From assembly GCA_013112725.1 (NCBI GenBank), contig JABFFZ010000012.1, positions 23,843 through 87,842 of the forward strand: DNA of 64,000 nucleotides, written 5' to 3'. This document shows positions 36,463 through 45,527 of the stretch, piece by piece (position 1 is the first letter of the stretch; each line of letters opens with the position of its first letter). Both the position numbers and the translations under genes were made by a program. The stretch is from Chloroflexota bacterium (GTDB lineage Bacteria; Chloroflexota; Anaerolineae; Promineifilales; Promineifilaceae). The notes below the pieces were generated by a model. It had not been told where the DNA came from. It searched no databases and saw only the letters and a program-made list of their open reading frames with translations.

Positions 36463-37881
36463 ATGAAACACACAGTTGGCAAATACATTTTTGGTTTTTT
36501 GGTTCTTTTTCTGGTGTTGACGCTGATCGCCTGTAGTGGTGGCAGCAGCGAAACGACCAGCCCCACGGCCACATCGGGGGCGGCTGCGCCCGCAGCCACC
36601 ACCGCGCCAGAGACCGCGCCCCAGTCGAACGTTAGAGAATTAACCATATTCTGGGCGCAATGGGACCCGGCCGACTATCTGCAAGAATTAGTTAAAGATT
36701 ATGAAGCCGAAACTGGCATCAAAGTCAACGTGATACAAGAACCCTGGGGTTCATTTGGGGATGTCTTCTTTGCTGAAATGGCCGCTCAGGGCACATCCTA
36801 TGACATGGTCATCGGCGACAGCCAATGGCTGGGGCAGGCCACCACGCAAGGTCACTACGTTAACCTGACCGAGTTCATGAACAGCGAAGGTCTTACCGAC
36901 AGTGTGACGGAAGCCACCCTGACCTATTACGGTGAATATCCACCCGGTTCCGGCGCCTATTGGGCCTTCCCCACTGAGGGTGACGCTAACGGTTGGGCTT
37001 ATCGCAAAGACTTGTTTGAAGACCCGGCAGAGATGGCTGCTTTTGAAGAAGAATATGGCTATCCGCTGGCCCCGCCCACCACCATGTCCCAGTTAATGGA
37101 TATTGCCAAATTCTTCACCCGGCCAGAGCAAGGGTTGTATGGCACGGCCATCTATACGCAGGCAGATTATGATGGGTTGACGATGGGTTTCCAGAACATG
37201 CTCTTCTCCTTTGGCGGCGATTGGTCAGATGCAAATTTCAACCCGGAAGGGGTTATCAATTCGCCAGAATCGGTGGCGGCGCTGGAGTTTTACAAAGAGC
37301 TGTATGACTGTTGCCAGCCGCCGGGCATGAGTAATGCCTTCTTTGCCGAAGTGAATGACGCTTTCATCAGCGGGCAGGCGGCCATGGGCATGAACTACTT
37401 TGCCTTCTTCCCCGCCCTGGCGAACCCGCAGGTGAACCCATATGCCGAATCTACCGGGTATTTTGTGAACCCGGCTGGCCCCAGCGGCGACCACTTTGCT
37501 TCACTGGGTGGCCAGGGTATCAGCATCATCTCCTACATTTCGCCGGAGCGCCAACAGGCGGCCAGAGATTTCATCCGCTGGTTTGGGCAGGATGCTGTTC
37601 AGGCCAAATGGGCAGCCTTGGGCGGGTATTCGGCCAACCGGCAAGTGTTGTCTTCAGATGAGTTCCTGGCGGTAGCGCCCTTCAACGCGGCTTTTGCCGA
37701 GACGATGCAAATTGTTAAGGATTTCTACAACATTCCGGTTTATGGCGAACTGTTGCGTGTAGCGCAGGATGAAATGGGCCGGTATGTTGTGGGTGGTGAA
37801 GGTTCAGCACAGCAAGTGTTGGATGCAATTGCCGCCAGACATGCAGAAATTTTGAAGGATGGGGGCTTTTTGGATCAGTAA
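36463..37881 (+). CDS. Sugar ABC transporter substrate-binding lipoprotein
   Basis: A family 1-type extracellular solute-binding protein of 472 residues that delivers a carbohydrate to the adjacent permeases. It has a type II signal peptide with lipobox LIAC (Cys near residue 24), a short Ser/Thr/Ala-rich linker, then the binding domain beginning ELTIFWAQWDPADYLQELVK. A strong AGGAGG ribosome site precedes the ATG. It is followed by two permease genes in the order normal for CUT1 importers. Ligand unknown; the genes around it point to a glycoside, disaccharide or rare sugar. Confidence 0.93.
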   Translation: MKHTVGKYIFGFLVLFLVLTLIACSGGSSETTSPTATSGAAAPAATTAPETAPQSNVRELTIFWAQWDPADYLQELVKDYEAETGIKVNVIQEPWGSFGDVFFAEMAAQGTSYDMVIGDSQWLGQATTQGHYVNLTEFMNSEGLTDSVTEATLTYYGEYPPGSGAYWAFPTEGDANGWAYRKDLFEDPAEMAAFEEEYGYPLAPPTTMSQLMDIAKFFTRPEQGLYGTAIYTQADYDGLTMGFQNMLFSFGGDWSDANFNPEGVINSPESVAALEFYKELYDCCQPPGMSNAFFAEVNDAFISGQAAMGMNYFAFFPALANPQVNPYAESTGYFVNPAGPSGDHFASLGGQGISIISYISPERQQAARDFIRWFGQDAVQAKWAALGGYSANRQVLSSDEFLAVAPFNAAFAETMQIVKDFYNIPVYGELLRVAQDEMGRYVVGGEGSAQQVLDAIAARHAEILKDGGFLDQ

Positions 37882-37951
37882 TCGGTAATCAGTAAGCGGT
37901 AAACGGTAATCGGCTAACCCGCCGATTACCGTTTACTGATAACCGATTACT
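37877..37951. repeat. GTAATCG palindromic array
   Basis: Tandem 7-bp units (GTAATCG, GTAATCA, GTAAGCG, GTAAACG, GTAATCG) followed by their inverted complements, starting within the stop region of the binding-protein gene and ending 20 bp before the first permease. Confidence 0.9.
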
Positions 37952-37971
37952 ATATTGGTGAGAATAGAACA

Positions 37972-38925
37972 ATGACCAGCACATCAGCAACGGACACGGC
38001 CGTGCCTGGCGCCCAAAAACACCGCGCTCTCAGTGACCGCGCCATCATTAATCTCTTTATCTGGCCGACGTTGATCATCTTGATCGCTTTCAACGTTTTC
38101 CCGCTGTTTTATAGCCTCTTTTTGAGCTTTACCGACTATTCGGCTATTGCCGGCCGGCCGCCGGTCTGGGTGGGCTTTGACAATTTCAACCGTGTCTTGT
38201 TTAGCGAAGATATGTGGCGAGCCTTTACCATTACCGGTCGTTACGTCTTGTTTTCCGTAGCCCTGGAGCTGGTGTTGGGCTTTGCTTTGGCCTTGCTTAT
38301 CCGGGAACAGTTTCGGGGTAGTGGCATTGTCACCACCTTGATCCTGATTCCCATGATGCTTTCACCTGTAGTCGTGGGGTTGTTCTGGAAGCTCATCTAT
38401 ACACCCACCTTCGGTTACTTCAACTATTTGATTGGCTTTCGCAATCCCACAGTAGCGCCCGACTGGCTGGCCAGCCGTTTTGCCGGGCAGCCTATGCCGG
38501 GGCTGGCGCTGTGGGCGGTGATCATCGTGGATGTGTGGATGTGGACACCGTTCATCGCCCTGCTTATTTACTCAGGTTTAAGAGCCATACCCGATTATCT
38601 CTATGAAGCGGCCGTTATAGATCGTGCCAGTTCATGGTTCCAATTCCGGCGCATCACGCTGCCCCAGGTGATGCCGCTGATGCTCATTGCCATCCTGTTC
38701 CGCACCATCGAAGCCTTCACCAAATCGTTTGACCTGGTGATGGGTATGACCGGCGGTGGCCCCGGTGGGCAAACCGAAGTGGTAGCCGTCAAAATTTATC
38801 AGCAAGCCTTTCTGGGCCAATTCCAGACCGGGCGGGCCAGCGCCTTTGCCTATATGGTGCTGATTATTGTGATTGCTATTAGCAATCTATACATTCGCAA
38901 TCTGAACCAGATGAAAGAAGGGTAG
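37972..38925 (+). CDS. Sugar ABC transporter permease (MalF/UgpA type)
   Basis: Inner-membrane permease subunit of a CUT1-type carbohydrate importer, 317 residues. Six main transmembrane helices are preceded by a polar N-terminal tail. The EAA loop that contacts the ATPase reads YEAAVIDRASSWFQFRRITL, followed by P. GGPGGQTEVVAVKIYQQAF near the C-terminus is typical of the family. It forms a heterodimer with the next permease. The Gly usual after IDxA in the EAA loop is replaced (DRAS), a mild variation. Confidence 0.93.
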   Translation: MTSTSATDTAVPGAQKHRALSDRAIINLFIWPTLIILIAFNVFPLFYSLFLSFTDYSAIAGRPPVWVGFDNFNRVLFSEDMWRAFTITGRYVLFSVALELVLGFALALLIREQFRGSGIVTTLILIPMMLSPVVVGLFWKLIYTPTFGYFNYLIGFRNPTVAPDWLASRFAGQPMPGLALWAVIIVDVWMWTPFIALLIYSGLRAIPDYLYEAAVIDRASSWFQFRRITLPQVMPLMLIAILFRTIEAFTKSFDLVMGMTGGGPGGQTEVVAVKIYQQAFLGQFQTGRASAFAYMVLIIVIAISNLYIRNLNQMKEG

Positions 38926-38963
38926 GAGGGTATTGCTATACGCCCCTGCCGCGAGAGTTTGTC

Positions 38964-39962
38964 ATGGCAATATTTGAAGAAACAGGCCCCCGCCATCCGG
39001 TAACGGAAAGCACACGGGTAGATAAGGTACACCCCCGCGCCAGGCTGGCCAAAAACGTGCGCGCCATTATAGTCATTATTGTCGCCATCATGCTGCTTTT
39101 CCCTGTGTTTGTGATGATGATGACCGCCTTTAAGTCTCGGTCGGATGTGGTTTCCATCCCCCCTAAACTCATCTTTGAGCCAACGCTCGAAGGGTTCGTC
39201 TTTCTGCTCACCGAGCGTTCCCAACTCAGCGGTGTGGCGTTGGAAGAAGCCAGGGCCAATGCGGACGAATTGGGTATCTTTGGACAGGTGGCGCTGCGCA
39301 ACGGTCAGCGCATTACTGGCCCCAGTGACTTCACCATCCGCCTGCGCAACTCGGTCATCATTGCTTTTGGCGCGACGGTGGCTTCGGTGACATTAGGTTT
39401 GTTTGCCGCTTACGCCTTTAGCCGTTTTGATGTGCCCGGCAAAGGTGACCTGATGTTTTTTATCCTCAGCGGCCGTATGCTGCCGGCCGTGGTCGTCACC
39501 ATCCCCATCTTCCTCATGTACCGTCAGTTGGGTCTGCATGATACCCACGCGGGCATGATCCTGATTTATACCGTGTTTAATCTTTCGCTGACGGTGTGGC
39601 TGTTGAAGGGGTTTATTGATGAAATTCCACGTGAGTATGAAGAGGCGGCGCTGGTAGATGGTTACAGCCGCTTCCAGGCATTTTACAAAATTGTGGTACC
39701 TCAGGCGGCTACCGGCATTGCGGCCACTACCGTGTTTAGCTTGATTTTTGTCTGGAATGAGTATGCCTTTGCTTTGATGCTCACCAGCCAGAAGGCGCGC
39801 ACCGCGCCACCGGCCATTGCCACCATGTTAGGGCGGGGCGGCATTGAATGGTCGGCCATTGCGGCGGGCACCCTGGTGTTTCTGGTTCCGGTTCTGATTA
39901 TCATCTTTGCCTTGCGGCGGCATTTGCTGCGCGGGGTGACGTTTGGAGCGATCAGGCAGTAA
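38964..39962 (+). CDS. Sugar ABC transporter permease (MalG/UgpE type)
   Basis: The second permease subunit, 332 residues. It has an N-terminal cytoplasmic stretch, about six transmembrane helices, and an EAA loop reading YEEAALVDGYSRFQAFYKIV before the conserved Pro. It is longer than typical MalG proteins because of an extracytoplasmic insertion (about residues 75-130) between helices 1 and 2. The Shine-Dalgarno is weak. It is paired with the permease 38 bp upstream. Confidence 0.92.
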   Translation: MAIFEETGPRHPVTESTRVDKVHPRARLAKNVRAIIVIIVAIMLLFPVFVMMMTAFKSRSDVVSIPPKLIFEPTLEGFVFLLTERSQLSGVALEEARANADELGIFGQVALRNGQRITGPSDFTIRLRNSVIIAFGATVASVTLGLFAAYAFSRFDVPGKGDLMFFILSGRMLPAVVVTIPIFLMYRQLGLHDTHAGMILIYTVFNLSLTVWLLKGFIDEIPREYEEAALVDGYSRFQAFYKIVVPQAATGIAATTVFSLIFVWNEYAFALMLTSQKARTAPPAIATMLGRGGIEWSAIAAGTLVFLVPVLIIIFALRRHLLRGVTFGAIRQ

Positions 39963-40040
39963 TTAGGTAATGAAGTAGTTGTGTAATTACCCAATTACCC
40001 AATTACCCAATTACCCAATTACCCAATCACCCAATTACCA
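39962..40040. repeat. AATTACCC tandem array before the ATPase gene
   Basis: Six or more 8-bp AATTACCC units with one short opposing arm (TTAGGTAATGAAG), ending one base before the ATG of the ABC ATPase at 40042. Confidence 0.9.
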
Positions 40041-40041
40041 C

Positions 40042-41130
40042 ATGGCAACTATAGAACTACGTCAGGTAGAAAAAAGATTCGGCGAGATGTATGCCGTGAA
40101 GCCGGTAGATTTGACCATTCAGAGCGGTGAGTTTGTGGTGTTGCTGGGGCCGTCGGGCTGTGGCAAGACGACGACGCTGCGCATGATCTCCGGGTTGGAG
40201 GCGGTGACGGACGGTAAAATTCTTATTGGCGACCGCGACGTAACCTGGCGGCACCCCAGTGACCGTGACATCGCTTTTGTCTTTCAGTTATACGCTCTCT
40301 ACCCACACATGTCGGTGGAAAAAAACATCACCTTCCCGCTGGAAGCCCAGAAAGAGCCGCCAGACGTGATCCGGCGGCGGCTGGCTTACGTGGTGGAACT
40401 GCTGCAAATTCAACATTTGCTGCGCCAAAAGCCAGGCGGCTTGAGCGGCGGCGACAAGCAGCGGGTGGCGCTGGCGCGGGCATTGGTGCGCAAGCCGTCG
40501 GCGTTTTTGATGGATGAACCGCTGGGCGCGCTGGATGCCGATTTTCGGGAGACGATGCGGGCGGAAATTAAAAAGCTGCACATTGCCGAAAACGCGACGA
40601 CGGTCTACGTGACCCACGACCAGATTGAAGCAATGGCCATGGGTGATCGCATTGTGGTCATGTCGGCGGCGGTGGTGCAGCAGGTAGGCACACCGGCCGA
40701 GGTGTATTATGACCCGGCCAATTTGTTTGTGGCCCGTTTTATTGGCAGTCCAGGCATGAATTTGATTACGGGGAAATTAGCGGATGGGGTCGTGCATTTA
40801 CCGGGGGGCAATCAGTATCGTGTGCCGGAAAGGTGGCGACGGCCGTTAACCACTCACCTCACTACCGACACCGTTATCCTCGGTTTCCGCCCCGAAGCCG
40901 CCCTCATTCACCCAGACGGCCCGCTCAAAAGCGAGGTATACGCCAGCGATTTACACGGCGCGTTTAATATGCTGCACCTGACCTTGGACGAAGGCGCCGA
41001 CGGTTCCATCGTACATGCCCGCGCTGAACGCGGCGGTCGCGTTCAAATCGGCGCCCATCTTTCCTTTGACCTGGATGCAGAAATGGTGCGCTTTTTTGAC
41101 CCGCAAACGGAGCAGGCGATTAAGTATTAA
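40042..41130 (+). CDS. Sugar ABC transporter ATP-binding protein (MalK/UgpC type), copy 1
   Basis: ATPase that drives the sugar importer. From the ATG at 40042 it has 362 residues. The longer frame from 39979 is translated repeat array and was rejected. Motifs: Walker A GPSGCGKTT, Q-loop FVFQLYALYPHMSVEKN, signature LSGGDKQRVALARAL, Walker B and D-loop FLMDEPLGALDA, switch VYVTHDQIEAMAMGD, and a C-terminal TOBE/regulatory domain. No Shine-Dalgarno is present, because the repeat array reaches to the start codon. A second ATPase gene follows, so the importer may use a heterodimer, or one ATPase may serve other importers. Confidence 0.93.
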   Translation: MATIELRQVEKRFGEMYAVKPVDLTIQSGEFVVLLGPSGCGKTTTLRMISGLEAVTDGKILIGDRDVTWRHPSDRDIAFVFQLYALYPHMSVEKNITFPLEAQKEPPDVIRRRLAYVVELLQIQHLLRQKPGGLSGGDKQRVALARALVRKPSAFLMDEPLGALDADFRETMRAEIKKLHIAENATTVYVTHDQIEAMAMGDRIVVMSAAVVQQVGTPAEVYYDPANLFVARFIGSPGMNLITGKLADGVVHLPGGNQYRVPERWRRPLTTHLTTDTVILGFRPEAALIHPDGPLKSEVYASDLHGAFNMLHLTLDEGADGSIVHARAERGGRVQIGAHLSFDLDAEMVRFFDPQTEQAIKY

Positions 41131-41133
41131 GGA

Positions 41134-41157
41134 GCAAAACAGATTTACCTGTTTTGC
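41134..41157 (+). terminator. Hairpin after the first ATPase gene
   Basis: GCAAAACAG, six bases, CTGTTTTGC, followed by TTTACC, beginning a few bases after the ATPase stop. It could be a weak terminator or attenuator reducing expression of the downstream genes. Confidence 0.5.
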
Positions 41158-41179
41158 TTTACCTGTTGTAACTGTAAAG

Positions 41180-41237
41180 GTCATCCCTGCGAAGGCCGGA
41201 ATCCACATAACTGGACACCCGCCTTCGCGGGTATGAC
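41180..41237. repeat. REP-like inverted repeat
   Basis: GTCATCCCTGCGAAGGC and GCCTTCGCGGGTATGAC, a 17-bp near-perfect inverted pair. It resembles the widely dispersed GTCATTCCCGCGAA type of extragenic palindrome. It lies between the two ATPase genes. Confidence 0.75.
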
Positions 41238-41317
41238 AGTTGAGAGATACCTGTATTGATTTTCCTGCTTTGATTTATCTGTTTTGTTTCTTAAAACAGA
41301 TGAATTTGTTTTACTCC

Positions 41318-42379
41318 ATGACCGATCTAATCCTCAAAAACATCAGCAAACGGTTCAAAGATGTCACGGCCTTAGATGGCGTAACGTTTGAAGTGCAGGA
41401 TGGGGAATTTTTTGTCTTGCTGGGGCCAACGGGCGCGGGCAAAACAACCACTTTGCGGGTGATTGCCGGGCTGGAAAAACAAGACGCCGGGAACGTGCTG
41501 TTTGATGGGCAAGCGGTGGATGATCTGACGCCAGCGCAGCGGGATGTGGCCATGGTGTTCCAGCAGTATTCGCTTTATCCCAACATGTCGGTGTATGACA
41601 ACCTGGCTTTTCCGTTGCGTTCGCCCGTTCACCGGCTGCCGGAAGCCGAGATTAAAAAGCGGGTAGGGGAAGCGGCCGAAATTTTGCGCATCCAGCACTT
41701 GCTCGACCGGAAAACGGCGCGGCTTTCTGGCGGCGAGATGCAGCGCGTCTCTATTGGCCGGGCCATTGTGCGTGACCCGCGTGTTTATCTGATGGACGAG
41801 CCGCTCTCTAACCTGGACGCCAAACTGCGCGAATCGCTGCGGGTGGAACTGGAACATATCCAAAAAACGCAGGGCAGCACCACGCTGTTTGTGACTCATG
41901 ATCAGGTGGAGGCGCTGACGATGGCCGACCGCATTGCCGTTCTACGCGCCGGACGTATTGTGCAGATAGGAACGCCCAGAGATATTTATGATCGGCCGGC
42001 GTCTGTGTTTGTGGCCCAGTTGGTGGGTACACCTCGCATCAATTTGTTAGCGGCGGCGCGGCGCAATGGCGCGTTACACGTTGAAAACAGTTCTATTCAG
42101 ATGCCGGTGGGTGCTGTTGCTGATGCGCTGCCCGCCAGTTTTACACTGGGTGTCAGGCCAGAAGATGTGCAGCCGGCGGGTGATGGGCAGTTTGACGGTC
42201 GTGTCACCCTTATTGAACCGCTGGGCGTGGAAACGGTTATCCATATTCAGGCCGGTGAACAAAGGATGTTGAGCCTGGTTCCAGGCATTTCCCACCTCAA
42301 ACCGGGCGAAAATGTGAAATTTGATATTGTGCAAGACCGCCTGCATTTTTTTGATGGCGAAGACAAGAGGGTGAATTGA
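41318..42379 (+). CDS. Sugar ABC transporter ATP-binding protein (MalK/UgpC type), copy 2
   Basis: A second CUT1-type ATPase, 353 residues from the ATG at 41318; upstream in-frame starts at 41240 and 41300 lack family homology. Motifs: Walker A GPTGAGKTTTLR, Q-loop MVFQQYSLYPNMSVYDN, signature LSGGEMQRVSIGRAI, Walker B YLMDEPLSNLDAKLRE, switch LFVTHDQVEALTMADR, and TOBE domain at the C-terminus. It differs clearly from the first copy, so it is not a recent duplicate. No clear ribosome site. Confidence 0.93.
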   Translation: MTDLILKNISKRFKDVTALDGVTFEVQDGEFFVLLGPTGAGKTTTLRVIAGLEKQDAGNVLFDGQAVDDLTPAQRDVAMVFQQYSLYPNMSVYDNLAFPLRSPVHRLPEAEIKKRVGEAAEILRIQHLLDRKTARLSGGEMQRVSIGRAIVRDPRVYLMDEPLSNLDAKLRESLRVELEHIQKTQGSTTLFVTHDQVEALTMADRIAVLRAGRIVQIGTPRDIYDRPASVFVAQLVGTPRINLLAAARRNGALHVENSSIQMPVGAVADALPASFTLGVRPEDVQPAGDGQFDGRVTLIEPLGVETVIHIQAGEQRMLSLVPGISHLKPGENVKFDIVQDRLHFFDGEDKRVN

Positions 42380-42445
42380 GTAAGCAGGTAATTGGGTAAT
42401 TGCGCAATTACCCAATTACCCAATTACTGAATTACCCAATTACAC
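42380..42445. repeat. GTAATTGG palindromic array
   Basis: Two forward GGTAATTG units, then several AATTACCC units in inverted orientation, between the second ATPase and the epimerase gene. Its end lies 8 bases before the ATG at 42454. Confidence 0.9.
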
Positions 42446-42453
42446 GATTTACT

Positions 42454-43302
42454 ATGAAGATCGGTATCAACACCTGGGTGTGGACAGCACCCCTGACTAC
42501 AGAGAGATTAGAGAAATTGCTTCCCTGCATAGCCGAAATGGGGTTTGATTGGATTGAGTTTCCGCTGGAGGGGATTGGTGATTTTCATTACGGCCGTGCT
42601 GCCGAACTGGTGCGTGACTATGGGTTGGGCGTGAGTACCTGCGCCGCGATGGGGCCGGATCGGGATCTGGTGCATCCAGACACGGCCGTGCAGAAATCCG
42701 GCCTCGCTTACATCCAGCAAGCCATCAAAGCCACGCAAGCCATCGGCGCAACAAATTTGGTGGGGCCAATCTATTCCGCCGTCGGCCGTACCTGGCAGGC
42801 CACTGCCGATGAACGGGCGCGTGACCTGGATACCCTGGCGCGCCATTTGCGGTCACTGGCCGCCTACGCCGCCGATCATGGCGTGGTGCTGGGCATTGAG
42901 CCGCTCAACCGCTTTGAAACCAGCTTCATCAACACCCATGAACAGGCTATTGAACTGATTGACCGGGTAGACCACCCCGCCTGCCGCATTATGCTAGACA
43001 CCTTCCACATGAACATCGAGGAAAAGTCCATCGGCGCGGCTATTCGCGTTACCGGGAAACGGCTGTGCCACCTGCACGCCTGCGAGAATGATCGCGGTGT
43101 GCCCGGCTCCGGCCATGTGCCCTGGAACGAAGTGGCCGGCGCGCTGCACGATATTGGCTATGATGGCCCGGTGGTGATCGAATCATTTACGGCCGAGGTA
43201 CAGTCCATTGCCAAGGCTGCCGCCATCTGGCGCAAGCTGGCCCCGTCGCAAGACGCGCTGGCGGCGGAGGGGCTGGCGTTTTTGCAGGCATTGTTGGGAT
43301 GA
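42454..43302 (+). CDS. D-tagatose 3-epimerase-like sugar epimerase
   Basis: A ketose or sugar 3-epimerase of the xylose-isomerase-like TIM barrel, 282 residues. The four expected metal ligands are visible as E149 (GIEPLNRFET), D182 (LDTFHMNIEE), H208 (CHLHACEND) and E243 (VVIESF). The spacing matches D-tagatose/D-psicose 3-epimerases (Glu152, Asp185, His211, Glu246) with a constant offset of three. Substrates may be free ketohexoses or related cyclitol ketones. It directly follows the ABC importer genes. The frame from 42400 is repeat-derived and was trimmed. Confidence 0.88.
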   Translation: MKIGINTWVWTAPLTTERLEKLLPCIAEMGFDWIEFPLEGIGDFHYGRAAELVRDYGLGVSTCAAMGPDRDLVHPDTAVQKSGLAYIQQAIKATQAIGATNLVGPIYSAVGRTWQATADERARDLDTLARHLRSLAAYAADHGVVLGIEPLNRFETSFINTHEQAIELIDRVDHPACRIMLDTFHMNIEEKSIGAAIRVTGKRLCHLHACENDRGVPGSGHVPWNEVAGALHDIGYDGPVVIESFTAEVQSIAKAAAIWRKLAPSQDALAAEGLAFLQALLG

Positions 43303-43345
43303 GATTGGGATATTGGGATATTGCCCTAATACCCCAATATCGGGT
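43300..43345. repeat. GATATTGG palindromic array
   Basis: Two GGGATATTG units and the inverted CCCAATATC, separating the epimerase gene from the Tm-1-like gene. Same unit type as 17848-17900. Confidence 0.8.
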
Positions 43346-43359
43346 TTTGCAGCAATTTG

Positions 43360-44565
43360 ATGAGTAAGACCATTGCCATCATCGGCGCATTGGATACCAA
43401 AGGAGCGGAGTTTGCCTTTGTTAAAGGCGAACTGCTGCGGCGCGGCTGTCGGGCATTGGTCATTAACACCGGCATTATCGGTGAACCGCTGTTTGCGCCG
43501 GAGATTGACGCCGACACGGTAGCGCAGGCGGGGGGCCGTTCGTTGGCCGATTTGCGGGCAGAAGGGGATCGGGGCACGGCCGTAGCCACCATGACATCCG
43601 GCGTCGCCACCATCGTCAAAAAGTTGTACGACGACGGCAAAATTGACGGCATCCTGGGCATGGGTGGCTCCGCAGGCACGGTCATGGCCACCGTCGCCAT
43701 GCGCCAACTGCCCATCGGCTTTCCCAAAGTGATGGTCAGTACGTTGGCGGCGGGCGATACGGCCGCTTACGTGGGTACAAAGGACATCGTTCTCATTCCC
43801 TCGGTGGTGGACGTGGCCGGGGTGAACCGGATTAGCGCGCCCATTTTTGCCAATGCGGTGGGGGCAATCATTGGGATGGTGGATACGGCCGTGCCCGCCA
43901 TCGAGACCAAGCCGTTGATTGCCGCCTCCATGTTTGGCAATACCACCAGGCTGGTAGATCAGTGCCGCGCCATTTTAGACGAACACGGTTATGAAACGCT
44001 CGTTTTCCATGCCACCGGCACGGGTGGGCAGACGATGGAGAGTTTGATCAACGAGGGGTATTTCACGGCCGTGCTGGACGTGACCACCACCGAATGGGCG
44101 GACGAGCTGGTAGGTGGTTTCCTCACCGCCGGGCCAGAACGGATGGACGGTGCGGCTAAACAAAATCTACCGCAGGTCATCGCCCCTGGCTGCCTGGACA
44201 TGGTCAACTTTTGGGGACCAGACAGTGTGCCCGCTAAATACAAAGACCGCAAATTTTACTACTGGAATCCCAATGTCACTTTGATGCGCACCACGCCGGA
44301 GGAGAACGCTGCATTGGGGCGCATCCTGGCGGAGAAAGCGAACCAATCGCCCGCGCCGGTGGCCTTTTTCCTGCCCTTACAAGGTGTCTCCGTCCTTGAT
44401 TCACCCGGCGGTGAGTTCTGGTGGCCGGAAGCAGACAAAGCCCTGTTCGATGCCATCAAAAGCCACATCCGCCCCGGCATCTCGGTTTACGAACTGGATT
44501 GCAATATAAACGACGCCACTTTTGCAGAAGCAGTGACGGAAAAGTTGTTGGAGTTTATTGGATGA
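43360..44565 (+). CDS. Tm-1-like (UPF0261) ATP-binding protein, copy 1
   Basis: A member of the Tm-1-like/UPF0261 family, 401 residues, opening with the hallmark IAIIGALDTKGAEFAFVKGE. Later family-like stretches are GILGMGGSAGTVMATVAMRQ, MFGNTTRLVDQC, and FFLPLQGVSVLDSPGGEF. In plants the Tm-1 protein joins this domain to a PEP-hydrolase-like TIM barrel; here the TIM barrel is the next gene (44624-45454). The biochemical reaction is not established; a catabolic role is inferred from context. The start is the ATG at 43360; the preceding TTG is less likely. Confidence 0.85.
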   Translation: MSKTIAIIGALDTKGAEFAFVKGELLRRGCRALVINTGIIGEPLFAPEIDADTVAQAGGRSLADLRAEGDRGTAVATMTSGVATIVKKLYDDGKIDGILGMGGSAGTVMATVAMRQLPIGFPKVMVSTLAAGDTAAYVGTKDIVLIPSVVDVAGVNRISAPIFANAVGAIIGMVDTAVPAIETKPLIAASMFGNTTRLVDQCRAILDEHGYETLVFHATGTGGQTMESLINEGYFTAVLDVTTTEWADELVGGFLTAGPERMDGAAKQNLPQVIAPGCLDMVNFWGPDSVPAKYKDRKFYYWNPNVTLMRTTPEENAALGRILAEKANQSPAPVAFFLPLQGVSVLDSPGGEFWWPEADKALFDAIKSHIRPGISVYELDCNINDATFAEAVTEKLLEFIG

Positions 44566-44567
44566 TT

Positions 44568-44611
44568 AAAGATTACGCAGATAATAAATCGGTGAAATCT
44601 GCGTAATCTTT
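44568..44611. repeat. Perfect 15-bp inverted repeat between the Tm-1-like and TIM-barrel genes
   Basis: AAAGATTACGCAGAT and ATCTGCGTAATCTTT around a 14-base loop. It lies immediately after the stop of the Tm-1-like gene and 12 bases before the next ATG. Confidence 0.85.
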
Positions 44612-44623
44612 GATGATTAAGAT

Positions 44624-45454
44624 ATGCCGTTTATACCAAGACAAGAAGCCCTAAAACGGTTGCGTGAGAACGTGGCGTACGGCCGTGCTATCATTGGTGC
44701 CGGCGCGGGCACGGGCATTTCCGCCAAATTTGCCGAGCGTGGCGGCGTGGATTTGATCATCATCTACAACAGCGGCCGGTATCGTATGGCCGGGCGCGGC
44801 AGCCTGGCCGGGCTGCTGCCCTACGGCGACGCCAACGCCATCGTCGTGGAAATGGCCGCCGAAGTGCTGCCGGTGGTCAAAAATACGATGGTGCTGGCCG
44901 GCGTGTGTGGTACCGATCCGTTCCGCCTCATGCCTGTATTCCTGAAGCAGTTGAAAGAGATGGGCTTTGACGGCGTGCAAAATTTCCCCACCGTCGGCCT
45001 GTTTGACGGTACCATCCGCCGGGGTTTTGAAGAAACGGGCATGGGGTATGATCTGGAAGTGCAGATGATTCACGAGGCGCACAAACTAGACATGCTCACC
45101 TGCCCTTACGTCTTCACGCCGGATGAGGCTCGCCAAATGGCCGCAGCGGGCGCGGATGTATTGGTGCCGCACATGGGGCTAACGACCAAAGGGGCCATCG
45201 GCGCGCAAACGGCGCTGACGCTGGCCGATTCGGCCACACGGGTACAGGCGATGCGCGATGCGGCCGTTGCTGTGAACCCGGACATCATCGTTTTGTGTCA
45301 TGGCGGCCCCATTGCCGAGCCAGAGGACGCGCAATACATCTTTGACCATACCGAAGGCATTGCCGGTTTCTTTGGCGCGTCCAGCATTGAACGGCTGGCG
45401 GTGGAACCGGCTATTGAGGAGCAGGCGAGACGGTTTAAGGGGTTACGGCCGTAA
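44624..45454 (+). CDS. PEP-hydrolase-like TIM-barrel protein (Tm-1 C-terminal half homologue)
   Basis: A TIM-barrel protein of the phosphoenolpyruvate hydrolase-like family (Pfam type PEP_hydrolase), 276 residues. Family-typical stretches are [19 protein letters not shown], then [37 protein letters not shown], and [17 protein letters not shown]. It is the natural partner of the Tm-1-like gene just upstream; the two equal a split version of the fused plant protein. Its catalytic activity has not been assigned. No Shine-Dalgarno is evident before the ATG. Confidence 0.85.
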   Translation: MPFIPRQEALKRLRENVAYGRAIIGAGAGTGISAKFAERGGVDLIIIYNSGRYRMAGRGSLAGLLPYGDANAIVVEMAAEVLPVVKNTMVLAGVCGTDPFRLMPVFLKQLKEMGFDGVQNFPTVGLFDGTIRRGFEETGMGYDLEVQMIHEAHKLDMLTCPYVFTPDEARQMAAAGADVLVPHMGLTTKGAIGAQTALTLADSATRVQAMRDAAVAVNPDIIVLCHGGPIAEPEDAQYIFDHTEGIAGFFGASSIERLAVEPAIEEQARRFKGLRP

Positions 45455-45459
45455 TTCCG

Positions 45460-45512
45460 TTCGTAGTAGGCAATTTATTGCCATCACAAGGCGATGAATC
45501 GCCTACTACAAA
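45460..45512. repeat. Palindromic hairpin, GTAGTAGGCG family copy 2
   Basis: TTCGTAGTAGGCAATTTATT with the inverted GAATCGCCTACTACAAA, between the TIM-barrel and cupin genes. Near-identical to 9418-9470 and 45934-45985. Confidence 0.85.
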
Positions 45513-45527
45513 CTTGTAGGAGTAGGT

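Noticed and set aside
39979..40041. N-terminal extension of the first ABC ATPase
   Set aside because: The extension translates the AATTACCC array ([12 protein letters not shown] sequence), while the family N-terminus begins at the ATG at 40042.
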